NCBI RefSeq assembly: GCF_016287535.1
Contig: NZ_JAEFAJ010000013.1
Coordinates: forward strand, 1 to 64,000
Reading direction: 5' to 3'
Source of the DNA: Ruminococcus sp.
GTDB taxonomy: Bacteria; Bacillota; Clostridia; Oscillospirales; Ruminococcaceae
Length of the DNA: 64,000 nucleotides
A model generated the notes under the pieces. The model was given only the letters and a program-made list of their open reading frames with translations. It did not search any database and was not told where the DNA came from. Shown here one piece after another: positions 9,259 to 18,828 of this stretch; the stretch's first letter is position 1, and the number at the start of each line of letters is the position of its first letter. The translations under genes were made by a program, and so were the position numbers.

Positions 9259-10704
9259 ATGAAAACGAACAGATTCACAGCACTTGCAGCTTCGGCTGCT
9301 CTGCTTGGCTCATTTGCTTCATGCGGCTCCTCACCTGTCGGCAAGGCAGACCTTGGCGAAAAACCGAAAGCTACCACAGCGACTTCCTCAGTTACCACAG
9401 AAACCGCAACGGAAGCAGTCACAGAAGAAAAGACCACTGCCGCCGGCGCAAAGGGAAATATCTTCGATTCAAAGGGACACCTTCTTGTTTCCGATTCTGA
9501 AGACGGCAAAAAAAGAGTCTATACCAATGACTATGCCGTTTCCTTTGCGAATATAATCACTTCAATGTCCGACGGCTATGACACAGCCTTTGACAAGATC
9601 CTCACCGCCCCTGCCGGCGAAAACGGCTGTCAGTCCATAAAGCTCACTATCGACGGTGACGTTCAGAACGACATATACAGCTACATGGAAAGCATAAACC
9701 TCAGAGGCGCAGTAGTAGTCCTCAGGACAGACGGCTCCATAATGGCACAGGTAAGCTACCCGTCATACGAGCCCAACGCTGTTGAAGATCAGAAATACAA
9801 TGAGGATCTCGCGTGGGGAGAAACAGGCAACAAGGCTTTCAGCAACTATGAGCCCGGTTCCTGCTTCAAGATAATGTCCGAGGTACTGGCTGATAAATAC
9901 GGTATATACTCCCTCTATGACGACGGTACATGGGATTTCGGCAACGATCATCCCATTGTCAACTGGGATCACAAGACCAACAAGAGCAGCTACCCCATAC
10001 CTAACCGTTCACTTAATTCCGCATTTATCAACTCCAGCAACATCTTCTTCGCAAAAGCTTTCGAGAATATCGGAGAAGAAAATGTTATCAGCGATCTCAG
10101 GACGATATTCCATTTCGGAGCTGAGGATTCCGATGATATCCACTGCGACTTCGGTGACCTCAGCAATAATATAGAGATCGAAGATATAGACGACCTCCGC
10201 AGAAGCGCTTTCGGACAGGCAAAGGTACTCACCTGCCCCATATTCCTTGCGGCGCTCGGCAGAGAGGCTGCATTCGGAGATATGGTCACTCCCTTCGTAA
10301 TGAAGGATATAGTGGACAGCTCAGATCCGGACAGGAAAACAGGCAGCGGCTCAAAGGCAAATGACGTTATTGCGTCGATACCTCCGGAATGCAGGGACAA
10401 CCTCCTCAGTGTCATGGGCTCGGTAGCTTCTGATATAGGAGTATATCCCCCAACGGGCTACAGCTTCTACGCCAAGACCGGCACAGCAGAGGGATGGCTC
10501 GGCGACTTCCTGTACATAACAGGCTGCGCTAAAAATTATAACGACAACGGTTCTCAGAGCTGGGACAACTACGACAGCTATGGTGAAACAGGCTCGTATG
10601 TAGTTGTAATGGAGATACAGAATCCTGCCGAGCACGGCTTTGAGTTCGCCTCACAGTCAGCAGGCGTTTACCGAGAGATACTCAACAGGGTGATTGGCAA
10701 ATAA
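9259..10704 (+). CDS. lipoprotein penicillin-binding protein-like transpeptidase (paralog 1)
   Basis: Lipobox-like LGSFASC; Ser/Thr/Glu linker; transpeptidase motifs SCFK (SxxK), SSN (SxN), KTGTAEG. Confidence 0.85.
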   Translation: MKTNRFTALAASAALLGSFASCGSSPVGKADLGEKPKATTATSSVTTETATEAVTEEKTTAAGAKGNIFDSKGHLLVSDSEDGKKRVYTNDYAVSFANIITSMSDGYDTAFDKILTAPAGENGCQSIKLTIDGDVQNDIYSYMESINLRGAVVVLRTDGSIMAQVSYPSYEPNAVEDQKYNEDLAWGETGNKAFSNYEPGSCFKIMSEVLADKYGIYSLYDDGTWDFGNDHPIVNWDHKTNKSSYPIPNRSLNSAFINSSNIFFAKAFENIGEENVISDLRTIFHFGAEDSDDIHCDFGDLSNNIEIEDIDDLRRSAFGQAKVLTCPIFLAALGREAAFGDMVTPFVMKDIVDSSDPDRKTGSGSKANDVIASIPPECRDNLLSVMGSVASDIGVYPPTGYSFYAKTGTAEGWLGDFLYITGCAKNYNDNGSQSWDNYDSYGETGSYVVVMEIQNPAEHGFEFASQSAGVYREILNRVIGK

Positions 10705-10707
10705 CAT

Positions 10708-10746
10708 AAAGCTCCCACGGGCATCCGCCCACGGGAGCTTTTTTTA
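10708..10746 (+). terminator. intrinsic terminator
   Basis: aaagctcccacggg...cccacgggagctttttttt hairpin with T tract. Confidence 0.85.
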
Positions 10747-10753
10747 CAGCATA

Positions 10754-11071
10754 CTATCGTTTCTTTTTCTTAGGTTCCGGCAGCTCGTCAGCGATCGCCT
10801 CAAAAAGCTCTTTAAGGAAGGACCTGTTGTCAATATCCTCCACCAGCAGCATTTTGCTGCCGCCTTCATAGGGAAGTTCATAAGGTGCGTCCGGCATAAG
10901 CCTTTTCGCGGAAGCTGTCGGTTTTACAAGGAAGCGGTCATCATATATCCCCCCTGCGACCCTGCCGCGGTAATAAAAAATATACTCTCCCATCATGGTC
11001 CTGTATGATATATCCCCGATATCTGACAGCTGTTCAAGTATGAATTCAAGATATTCCCTGCTTGAAGCCAT
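10754..11071 (-). CDS. TfoX N-terminal domain protein
   Basis: YRTMMGEYIFYYRGRVAGGIYDDRFLVKPT...MLLVEDIDN, TfoX_N pattern. Confidence 0.8.
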   Translation of the reverse strand: MASSREYLEFILEQLSDIGDISYRTMMGEYIFYYRGRVAGGIYDDRFLVKPTASAKRLMPDAPYELPYEGGSKMLLVEDIDNRSFLKELFEAIADELPEPKKKKR

Positions 11072-11270
11072 ATGATTACCTCCGTTATCTTTTGATATTA
11101 GCGTTATATTGAGTTCACATTAATTATATTCTGCATGAGAAGCTGTGTCAATACATAATATAATAAACAAATGTAAATTTTCTTGTTTTATTATTTGAAA
11201 TATATTGACGTATCGTGGAAAAGAATGTATAATTAAGGTATGACTTTCCCGCATCTTCAAAGGTGCGAAA

Positions 11271-12752
11271 ATGCAAATCTTTCTGAGGACGGTAATCAAA
11301 ATGATTTTCAGGGGAACAAGGCTTCTGCCGCTGCTGGCTGCAGGCGCCGCGGCAATGTCGTTTCCGTCCTGTTCGGCAAAGGTCGGACAATTTGAAGTCC
11401 TTAACGGCACCGGAGCAGTACAGCAGAACACAACAACTGCTGCAGAAACGACAACTACTACCACGACGACAGCACTGGTATACAGGGGAAATATTTACGA
11501 TACCAATTTAAATCTAATTACATACGGCACCTACGCCAAGGGAGAGGACGATGAGCGTATTTACGGTGAAAACTGCGCCTACTCCTTCAGCAATATAATC
11601 AGCGAGGCTTCAGACGGCCTGGATGAATCGCTGAAGGATCTGCTTAAAACTGTAAATCCCACGAGTATAACCGCAGATCATGAAGTCGGCAGATCGGTCC
11701 GTCTCACCATAGATTCCGACATACAGACCGCGCTATGCTCATATATGGCAAATATGGGTATGTCAGGCTCAATCGTTGTACTCAGGACAGACGGTTCGAT
11801 ACTCGCTGAGGTCTCCTATCCCAATTACGACCCGGAGCTGTATTTCTCTGATGAGGAGTACAGGAACTCGCTTTGGTCGGGAGCTCTTGAAAACAAGGCA
11901 TTCATGAACGCTTCCCCCGGCTCCTGCTTCAAGATAATGTCAGAAGTCATCGCCGACAAGAACGGTATCACCTGTCTATATGACGACGGCGAATGGACCG
12001 ACAGCGGAGCTACAATAGTCAACTGGGATCATGAAACAGGCGGATATCCCATACCCGAAAGAACGCTTTATTCAGCCTTCGTGAATTCAAGCAATATCTT
12101 CTTCGCAAAGGTATATGACAAACTCGGTACGGAAAAGGTACTTGACGAACTGAACGGACTTTTCCATTTCTGCGATCCTGTAAGCTGTGATTTCGGTACT
12201 ATCGAAAACCAGATAAAGATAGAATGTCTCGATGATCTGCGCAGGAGCGCGTTCGGACAGTCTCACGTAAAGACCTGTCCCATATATCTTGCCGCTCTTG
12301 GCAGAGAAGCTGTATTCGGAGACATGGTAAAGCCCTTCGTCGTTCAGCAGATAGTTGATACCACAGATCCTTCAAAGGAATGTGCAAAGGGCTCCTCACC
12401 CTATGAGACAATAGCGAGCATACCTGCGGAATACCGTCAGAATCTTCTTGACTGTATGGGAGCAGTTGCCGGTAATCTTGGCATATACGTTCCGGAGAAT
12501 TATGAATTCTACGCAAAGACCGGAACTGCCGAAACAGGACGCGGCGATTTTCTTTATATCACAGGCTGCCTGAAAAATGCGGCGGACCGCACAGGCGAAA
12601 AAATAAAATATACTGACTACAGCAATTATGGTTCGGACGGCTCATACATAATAGTTATGCAGCTTCAGAATCCGGCTGATTTCGGATTTGACTTCGCAAG
12701 TCAGACAGGATATCTCTATCAGGGCATAGTAAATACAGTTCTTTCATACTGA
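11271..12752 (+). CDS. lipoprotein penicillin-binding protein-like transpeptidase (paralog 2)
   Basis: Lipobox-like MSFPSC, Thr-rich linker TTTTAAETTTTTTTT, SCFK / SSN / KTGTAE motifs; clearly related along its length to 9259..10704. Confidence 0.85.
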   Translation: MQIFLRTVIKMIFRGTRLLPLLAAGAAAMSFPSCSAKVGQFEVLNGTGAVQQNTTTAAETTTTTTTTALVYRGNIYDTNLNLITYGTYAKGEDDERIYGENCAYSFSNIISEASDGLDESLKDLLKTVNPTSITADHEVGRSVRLTIDSDIQTALCSYMANMGMSGSIVVLRTDGSILAEVSYPNYDPELYFSDEEYRNSLWSGALENKAFMNASPGSCFKIMSEVIADKNGITCLYDDGEWTDSGATIVNWDHETGGYPIPERTLYSAFVNSSNIFFAKVYDKLGTEKVLDELNGLFHFCDPVSCDFGTIENQIKIECLDDLRRSAFGQSHVKTCPIYLAALGREAVFGDMVKPFVVQQIVDTTDPSKECAKGSSPYETIASIPAEYRQNLLDCMGAVAGNLGIYVPENYEFYAKTGTAETGRGDFLYITGCLKNAADRTGEKIKYTDYSNYGSDGSYIIVMQLQNPADFGFDFASQTGYLYQGIVNTVLSY

Positions 12753-12756
12753 CACA

Positions 12757-12785
12757 AGGAGCGGCTTAATGCCGCTCTTATTTTA
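12757..12785 (+). terminator. intrinsic terminator
   Basis: gagcggc-ttaat-gccgctc followed by ttatttta. Confidence 0.75.
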
Positions 12786-12852
12786 TACTTTACAAATACG
12801 GTAAAAAGTTGTATAATATTAAGGTAAGATTTTTTTAACGGAGGAATTCATT

Positions 12853-13458
12853 ATGTATATAACTTGTCTTGACCTTGAAGGAGTTCTTGTTCCCGAAATA
12901 TGGATAGCTTTTTCGGAGGCAAGCGGCATTCCCGAACTCAAAAAGACAACCCGTGACGAGCCCGACTATGACAAGCTCATGAAATGGCGCCTTGGTATTC
13001 TCAAGGAGCACGGTCTCGGACTTAAAGAGATACAGGACACTATCGCAAAGATCGAACCAATGGAAGGCGCAAGGGAGTTCCTTGACTCTCTCCGCGAGCT
13101 GGGACAGGTCATCATCATCAGTGATACCTTCACACAGTTCGCTGCACCTCTTATGAAGAAGCTCGGCTGGCCGACTATCTTCTGCAACAGCCTTGAAGTC
13201 GCAGAAAACGGCGAGATAACCGGATTCAAGATGCGCTGTGAGAAGTCCAAGCTCACAACGGTAAAGGCTCTCCAGTCCATCGGATATGATACTATCGCAA
13301 GCGGCGACAGCTACAACGACCTTGCCATGATAGAGGCAAGCAAGGCAGGCTTCCTTTTCCGCAGCACAGAGCAGATCAAGAAGGACCACCCTGAGCTCCC
13401 GGCATTCGAGACATACGACGAGCTTCTTGCTGCTATAAAGAAGGCAATGGCAGAATAA
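12853..13458 (+). CDS. thrH: bifunctional phosphoserine phosphatase/homoserine phosphotransferase ThrH-like (HAD family)
   Basis: MYITCLDLEGVLVPEIWIAFSE...RDEPDYDKLMKWR...GQVIIISDTFTQFA...SGDSYNDLAMIE. Confidence 0.9.
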   Translation: MYITCLDLEGVLVPEIWIAFSEASGIPELKKTTRDEPDYDKLMKWRLGILKEHGLGLKEIQDTIAKIEPMEGAREFLDSLRELGQVIIISDTFTQFAAPLMKKLGWPTIFCNSLEVAENGEITGFKMRCEKSKLTTVKALQSIGYDTIASGDSYNDLAMIEASKAGFLFRSTEQIKKDHPELPAFETYDELLAAIKKAMAE

Positions 13459-13511
13459 CATGACCGGGCTGCGCGCTGCGGTCAAGGTACATGAACAGCG
13501 GAGGTATATTT

Positions 13512-14261
13512 ATGAGCTACAGTTTCAATGCAGAAAAAGTGACAAAGGAAGTAGTTGAATGGGTACGCGACCTGTTTGAAAGGACCGCTTCTCCCACAAC
13601 CAACGCCGTTATCGGCATATCAGGCGGCAAGGACAGCTCCGTAGCCGCAGCGGTATGCGCAAAGGCTCTTGGAAAAGACAGAGTTATCGGAGTGCTTATG
13701 CCTCAGGGCGAGCAGGCTGACATCTCCTACAGCCATCTGCTTGTTGATACACTCGGTATAAAGAGCTATACAATCAACATCGGCGACACTGTAAGCACTT
13801 TCATGAACGAGCTTAAAAAGCACGTCGAACCAACTAATCAGGCTGTTATCAATACTCCTGCACGTATACGCATGACTACACTCTACGCGGTTGCAGCCTG
13901 CCATAACGGCAGGGTTGTAAATACCTGCAATCTCTCCGAGGACTGGGTAGGCTACTCCACAAAATTCGGCGACGCTGCCGGAGATTTCTCACCGCTTTCG
14001 GACCTCACGGTAACTGAGGTATTGCAGGTAGGCGAGGTCCTCGGACTTCCCCGTGAACTGGTACACAAGGTACCGATAGACGGACTCTGCGGCAAGACAG
14101 ACGAGGAGAATCTCGGCTTCACCTATGCGATGCTGGACAGATATATCCGCGGCGAGGACGATCTCAGCGCTGTACCGGAGATAAAGGAGAAGATAGACCG
14201 TCTTCACAGAGCAAATCTGCACAAGCTCCAGCTTATGCCCAAATTTGAATTCAAAGCATGA
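13512..14261 (+). CDS. nadE: NAD+ synthase (ammonia-dependent type)
   Basis: PP-loop GISGGKDSSVAAAV, NTCNLSEDWVGYSTKFGDAAGDFSPLSDLTVTEV, IDGLCGKTDEENLGFTY; start at 13512 has RBS gcggagg. Confidence 0.95.
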   Translation: MSYSFNAEKVTKEVVEWVRDLFERTASPTTNAVIGISGGKDSSVAAAVCAKALGKDRVIGVLMPQGEQADISYSHLLVDTLGIKSYTINIGDTVSTFMNELKKHVEPTNQAVINTPARIRMTTLYAVAACHNGRVVNTCNLSEDWVGYSTKFGDAAGDFSPLSDLTVTEVLQVGEVLGLPRELVHKVPIDGLCGKTDEENLGFTYAMLDRYIRGEDDLSAVPEIKEKIDRLHRANLHKLQLMPKFEFKA

Positions 14262-14276
14262 GTGATATACAAATAT

Positions 14277-14318
14277 AAGCCATAGTATTTCCGTTTCGGA
14301 GATACTATGGCTTTTTTA
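14277..14318 (+). terminator. intrinsic terminator after nadE
   Basis: aagccatagtat...atactatggctttttt. Confidence 0.85.
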
Positions 14319-14370
14319 ATAAACGAGTTTACGAGCGGCAACGCGGAAGCGTTCGAGCTGTCTCAGATCA

Positions 14371-14405
14371 AAAAACACCCCGTCCATTACTACGGACGGG
14401 GGTGT
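14371..14405 (-). terminator. intrinsic terminator of the LRR gene
   Basis: acaccccgtcc-attacta-cggacgggggtgt with T tract on the minus strand. Confidence 0.8.
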
Positions 14406-14412
14406 GGAATTA

Positions 14413-14871
14413 TCAAACCGCTATTGCTTTGTCAAGCTGATGCAGCGAGTGCCTTATCTGCTGCCATCTTTCGTCATCGAGCTCGGCATTGAGTACAAAC
14501 TTGTAAACCTTGCTGTCATGTCTGACATGAACAGTTGTAAGATTATCACAGCCTGCGAAAGCGTGTCTGCCTATTTCCTTCAGTGTTGAAGAAACTGTCA
14601 GTTCCCGCAGATTATGACAGCCCTTGAACGCATACCAGCCTACCCTGACAGTACTTTCAGGAAGAGAAATGCATTTAAGGTTCTCACAGTCATTGAATGC
14701 TGTATCCGAAATCACCTTTACCGAATCGGGTATCAGTATCCTTACAAGATTAGTACAGCCATTGAAAGCGCCTTCTCCGATAATGTCGACACTATCGGGA
14801 ATGAAGATCTCGGTGACGTTCTTCTCGTCTTTGTACCTTTTAAGTACGCCTCTTCTGATCTTGTAATTCAT
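14413..14871 (-). CDS. small cytoplasmic-looking leucine-rich repeat (BspA/LRR_5-type) protein
   Basis: Repeats IPDSVDIIGEGAFNGCTNLVRILIPDSVKVISDTAFNDCENLKCISLPESTVRVGWYAFKGCHNL; no signal peptide. Confidence 0.85.
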   Translation of the reverse strand: MNYKIRRGVLKRYKDEKNVTEIFIPDSVDIIGEGAFNGCTNLVRILIPDSVKVISDTAFNDCENLKCISLPESTVRVGWYAFKGCHNLRELTVSSTLKEIGRHAFAGCDNLTTVHVRHDSKVYKFVLNAELDDERWQQIRHSLHQLDKAIAV

Positions 14872-15063
14872 TTTCTATTCTCCTTATCGAATTGATCGAT
14901 ACATATCCCCGAACCCTCTTTTTCTTTTATTGGTTCATTTTTATTATAACATAAGTAATTATAAAAGTCAATGTTGACAAGGACTTTTTCCCTATATTTA
15001 GTAACTTGCACAAAAATATCCTCCCCTGATTGAAGGGAGGACATAATAAAGACATTATTTAAG

Positions 15064-17793
15064 TTACTCTATAGATTTAAGTGATTCCGCCATATTTATA
15101 CGCTCCAGTTTCAGCTCCATGAAGAGATCAACAGCAAAGTTGAAAAGGAAAGTGAGAATTATACTGTAAACGAAGCTCACAGGCAGTATCTTTACACTGA
15201 AATCCACAAGATCCACCTTTATCTGCGCCATTACAAAACGGTGCAGAAATACGCCGGCAACGCTTCCCGCCGCAATTCCCATAGCCGTAAGCGCAATGTT
15301 CTCACGGAGCACATAAGCCGAGGTCTCCCGCCGGAAGAAGCCAAGCACCTTGATCGTAGCGATCTCGCGGACACGTTCTGTTATATTTATATTTGTAAGG
15401 TTATAGAGAACAATGAAAGCAAGTCCCGCAGCACAGATAATTACTATCAGCACTATATAATCAAGGCTTCCCATCATTTTGCTCAGTCTCACCTTCAGGA
15501 CGTCAAATCTCAGCAGCTGCATAACATGGCTGTTTTTTGAGATCGCCGCATAAGCCTGATCCTCGTCCGCTCCCTCTTTGAAGTTGATAAAGGCGTAGTT
15601 CAGCGGAGTTTTTTCGCCGAGCTGCTTATCCATTGTATCCTTGCTGATGAATACCACGTTGTAAACATGATTTTCAAATACTCCGGTTACCTTGACATTG
15701 AGTTCACGCATATTTTCATCTCTGAGTCTCATGGTACCACCCTTTTTGATACCATAGCGTTCAGCGATACTGTGGCTTACAACTGCTTCTCCCTCGGCAG
15801 GCGGAGCAATGGAGGCGCCGTTGATATCCTTCAGGACAAAGTATTTATCCATATTCTCAAAGCTCTCTGCCGCGTTGAGAGTCACGCTCTTTACTCTTTT
15901 TCCGTAAAGCAGGTCCCACGCACCGGTGTAAAGCAGGGTATGATCCTCGGTATTCTCGCTGAACACTGTCATCAGATCATCAGGCACGCCCTCATCCATA
16001 TTTCTCAGGGCAGCAGAAGCATCAGCCACCTCTATCTCGTCATACTGAGTATCCGCAAAGCCTGCGATAGAGTCCTTTATACCGAAGCCTGTGAGCAGCA
16101 GCGCCATGCAGCCGCCGATACCGAGTATCATCATAAAGAGGCGCTTTTTATAACGGAATATATTTCTGATAGATACCTTTTTAAGAAACTTCAGCCTCTT
16201 CCAGATAAAGCCAACACGCTCCAGAAGCACTCGCTTTCCCGCCTTAGGAGCCTTGGGACGCATAAGAGCGGCAGCTGTCTCGGAAAGCTCTATCCTGCAG
16301 CTGAACCATGTAACTCCGACTGAACATATAAGCGACACCACAAGTGCGATGACCGCAAGCTTTACACTGAAAAGATAACGTATCGGCAGTTTCAGGTACA
16401 TCAGCTCATAGGATTTCCATATTATTTTCGGGAACACGTATGTACCCGCTCCGTATCCGAGGATACAGCCAGTAATGGCGGCTGTCCCAGAGTAAAACAT
16501 ATATTTGCCCATTACCGTTCTTTCGGAATAGCCAAGCGCTTTGAGAACTCCTATCTGAGTTCGCTGTTCCTCAACCATACGGCTCATTGTGGTCATACAG
16601 ACCAGAGCAGCCACAAGGATAAAAAACACAGGGAAAACTCTTGCGACCTGCGCCACGATATCCGAATCGCTTTCAAAGCAGGCATATCCGATATTGGTAT
16701 TTCTTCCAAGCACATAGGTATCAGGCTTTTTAAGCTTTTCAAGTTCATTTTCGCCCTTGCGGAGTTCCTCCTCCGCATCGCTTATCTGCTTTTCAAAGTC
16801 CGCAAGAGAGCTCTCATAGTCCGCGAGCCCGCTTTCGTAATCAGCAAGAGCCGCATTATACTGCTCCATACCCGAAGCATACTGCTCCGGCATGATATCC
16901 TTTATCTGCTCCAGCTGAGAAAGCTGTTCATCAAGCTGCGCCTTTCCGTCGTCAAGACTTCTTTTGGCTTCATCAAGCTTTTCCTGACCGTCGCTGCGAT
17001 TCTTTTCAAGCTCTTCCCTGCCGTCGCCGAGCTTTTTCTCAGCTTCACTGTATATCTCATCAAAACGCAGGTCAGCACGTGTCTGGGATATTTCCTTCCA
17101 CTGCTCTTCCCTGCCGTCCATATAGTCGTCATACTCGTCAGAATAAATGTCAAGATCCTGATCAAATCTTACATAAGCTTCTGTATAGACGTCAAGGTCG
17201 AAGGCTTCTGCCGGAAGGTAAACGAAACCTCTTATCTCACCGTTTCCGACAGAAGAGTTTCCTCTCTCAAAATTGATATACACCGGAGAATCAACAGCTC
17301 CGACTACATTAAATATATCGTGCTTCAGGGCATTTTTCACCGTATCAGTATTATCATCCGAAAGATAAAGCTTGTTGCCCACAGTGCCTTTCCCTGATTC
17401 TATAAGGCATTCGTCATCACCCTGCGGCATTCTGCCCTCAACCAGCTTTATGCCGTTGATATTCTCCGTTATGGAATGGAGCCTCATAACATATTCGTTC
17501 GTTCCTGCCGTCATTATATCAAGACTGTAGGCTCCCTCAGCATACCTGACATCATCGCGGCTGCGGAAATCTGCGATATCCTCTTCCTGCCAGCCCAGAG
17601 CCGAGAGAAGCCTGTAATCGTAGAACTGATTCTCATTAAGGAACCTGTTGACCGTGTCGACCATAGCCGGAGTAGTGATCCTGACACCTGAAAAAAATCC
17701 GACGCCGAGAGCGATAATAGCCATTATTGCAAAAAAACGTCCGAATGTGCCGCGTATCTCCCGAAGCGCGGTCTTTCTTACTGCTCTTCCCAT
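15064..17793 (-). CDS. ABC transporter permease (FtsX/MacB type, with long coiled-coil periplasmic insert)
   Basis: Two FtsX-type permease halves and a central coiled coil (EAEKKLGDGREELEKNRSDGQEKLDEAKRSLDDGKAQLDEQLSQLEQ). Confidence 0.9.
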   Translation of the reverse strand: MGRAVRKTALREIRGTFGRFFAIMAIIALGVGFFSGVRITTPAMVDTVNRFLNENQFYDYRLLSALGWQEEDIADFRSRDDVRYAEGAYSLDIMTAGTNEYVMRLHSITENINGIKLVEGRMPQGDDECLIESGKGTVGNKLYLSDDNTDTVKNALKHDIFNVVGAVDSPVYINFERGNSSVGNGEIRGFVYLPAEAFDLDVYTEAYVRFDQDLDIYSDEYDDYMDGREEQWKEISQTRADLRFDEIYSEAEKKLGDGREELEKNRSDGQEKLDEAKRSLDDGKAQLDEQLSQLEQIKDIMPEQYASGMEQYNAALADYESGLADYESSLADFEKQISDAEEELRKGENELEKLKKPDTYVLGRNTNIGYACFESDSDIVAQVARVFPVFFILVAALVCMTTMSRMVEEQRTQIGVLKALGYSERTVMGKYMFYSGTAAITGCILGYGAGTYVFPKIIWKSYELMYLKLPIRYLFSVKLAVIALVVSLICSVGVTWFSCRIELSETAAALMRPKAPKAGKRVLLERVGFIWKRLKFLKKVSIRNIFRYKKRLFMMILGIGGCMALLLTGFGIKDSIAGFADTQYDEIEVADASAALRNMDEGVPDDLMTVFSENTEDHTLLYTGAWDLLYGKRVKSVTLNAAESFENMDKYFVLKDINGASIAPPAEGEAVVSHSIAERYGIKKGGTMRLRDENMRELNVKVTGVFENHVYNVVFISKDTMDKQLGEKTPLNYAFINFKEGADEDQAYAAISKNSHVMQLLRFDVLKVRLSKMMGSLDYIVLIVIICAAGLAFIVLYNLTNINITERVREIATIKVLGFFRRETSAYVLRENIALTAMGIAAGSVAGVFLHRFVMAQIKVDLVDFSVKILPVSFVYSIILTFLFNFAVDLFMELKLERINMAESLKSIE

Positions 17794-17797
17794 AGCG

Positions 17798-18502
17798 TCA
17801 CCACTCTATATCCGCGATATCAACGACATTATCATTGATCCGCACTCCCGATACAGTACCGCTTTTTACTGTTATGATACGGTCAGCCATAGGAGTTATC
17901 GCCTGATTGTGGGTTATGACCACAACTGTCATACCGTTCCGGCGGCAGGTATCCTGCAGCAGCTGCAGGACCGCTTTTCCGGTAGTATAATCAAGAGCGC
18001 CCGTAGGCTCGTCGCACAGGAGCAACTTAGGGTTCTTGGCAAGAGCACGTGCAATTGCCACACGCTGCTGCTCGCCGCCGGAGAGCTGTGCAGGGAAATT
18101 CTTGGTGCGCTCTGAAAGCCCAACCTGCTCAAGCACCTTCCTTGCGTCAAGAGGATCCCGGCATATCTGCGCGGCAAGCTCGACATTTTCAAGCGCAGTC
18201 AGATTCTGCACAAGGTTATAGAACTGAAAAACAAATCCCACATCATAGCGCCTGTATGCGGTCAGCTTCCTTTTGCTGAGAGCAGATATTTCCGTACCGT
18301 CAAGAAAGACGCTTCCGCTCGTAAGGGTATCCATACCGCCGAGGATATTGAGTATAGTCGTTTTTCCTGCGCCGGAAGCTCCCACGATAACGCAGAACTC
18401 CCCCTTGTTTATCTCAAAATTCACATCATTCAGAGCGTGTATCTCGACTTCGCCCGTCTTATATGTCTTTTTAACATTTTTAAACTCAACGTAAGCGCTC
18501 AT
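17798..18502 (-). CDS. ABC transporter ATP-binding protein (MacB/LolD-like)
   Basis: Walker [10 protein letters not shown], signature [15 protein letters not shown], Walker [13 protein letters not shown]. Confidence 0.95.
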   Translation of the reverse strand: MSAYVEFKNVKKTYKTGEVEIHALNDVNFEINKGEFCVIVGASGAGKTTILNILGGMDTLTSGSVFLDGTEISALSKRKLTAYRRYDVGFVFQFYNLVQNLTALENVELAAQICRDPLDARKVLEQVGLSERTKNFPAQLSGGEQQRVAIARALAKNPKLLLCDEPTGALDYTTGKAVLQLLQDTCRRNGMTVVVITHNQAITPMADRIITVKSGTVSGVRINDNVVDIADIEW

Positions 18503-18527
18503 ATTTTTTCCTTTCATCGTTATATAT

Positions 18528-18641
18528 GCCGCCGTGTACGGACGCTCGCGTCCGACGGTTTCACTGCATCAAAATATGTGCTCCTTCATTATCAAGCGTG
18601 AAACCGTCAGGCGGAGCAAAGCTCCGCCTGTACACGGCGGC
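18528..18641. repeat. ~114-bp composite inverted repeat able to form a cruciform (three nested/adjacent hairpins)
   Basis: Outer arms gccgccgtgtac / gtacacggcggc; hairpin cggacgctcgcgtccg; inner arms acggtttcac / gtgaaaccgt; hairpin ggcggagcaaagctccgcc. Confidence 0.8.
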
Positions 18642-18828
18642 TCCGCATAAAACCGTATCTCATTTTCAAAATTATAGCATATTTAAAGTGATATGTAAAG
18701 CCGAATTATATCCGCTCCCCAAAACGGGTCATAATTTCATCAAAAACATCATTTTTTATGTTTACAGCACACAAAAAATGCGTTATAATGTTAGTAATAT
18801 ATATTCACCCCTGAAAGGAGCGAAAAAC

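Noticed and set aside
11441-11475. acaactactaccacgacgaca microsatellite in the second PBP-like gene
   Set aside because: Explained as codons of the Thr-rich lipoprotein linker.
12835-13485. Long antisense ORF opposite thrH (216 aa), and many similar antisense ORFs (e.g. 26985-27641, 29047-29595, 51563-51913)
   Set aside because: They lie fully opposite well-supported genes, lack RBS and recognisable domains; shadow ORFs.
18526-18828. N-terminal extension of the GH30 ORF in the ORF track
   Set aside because: It translates the inverted repeat; a signal peptide and RBS place the true start at 18829.
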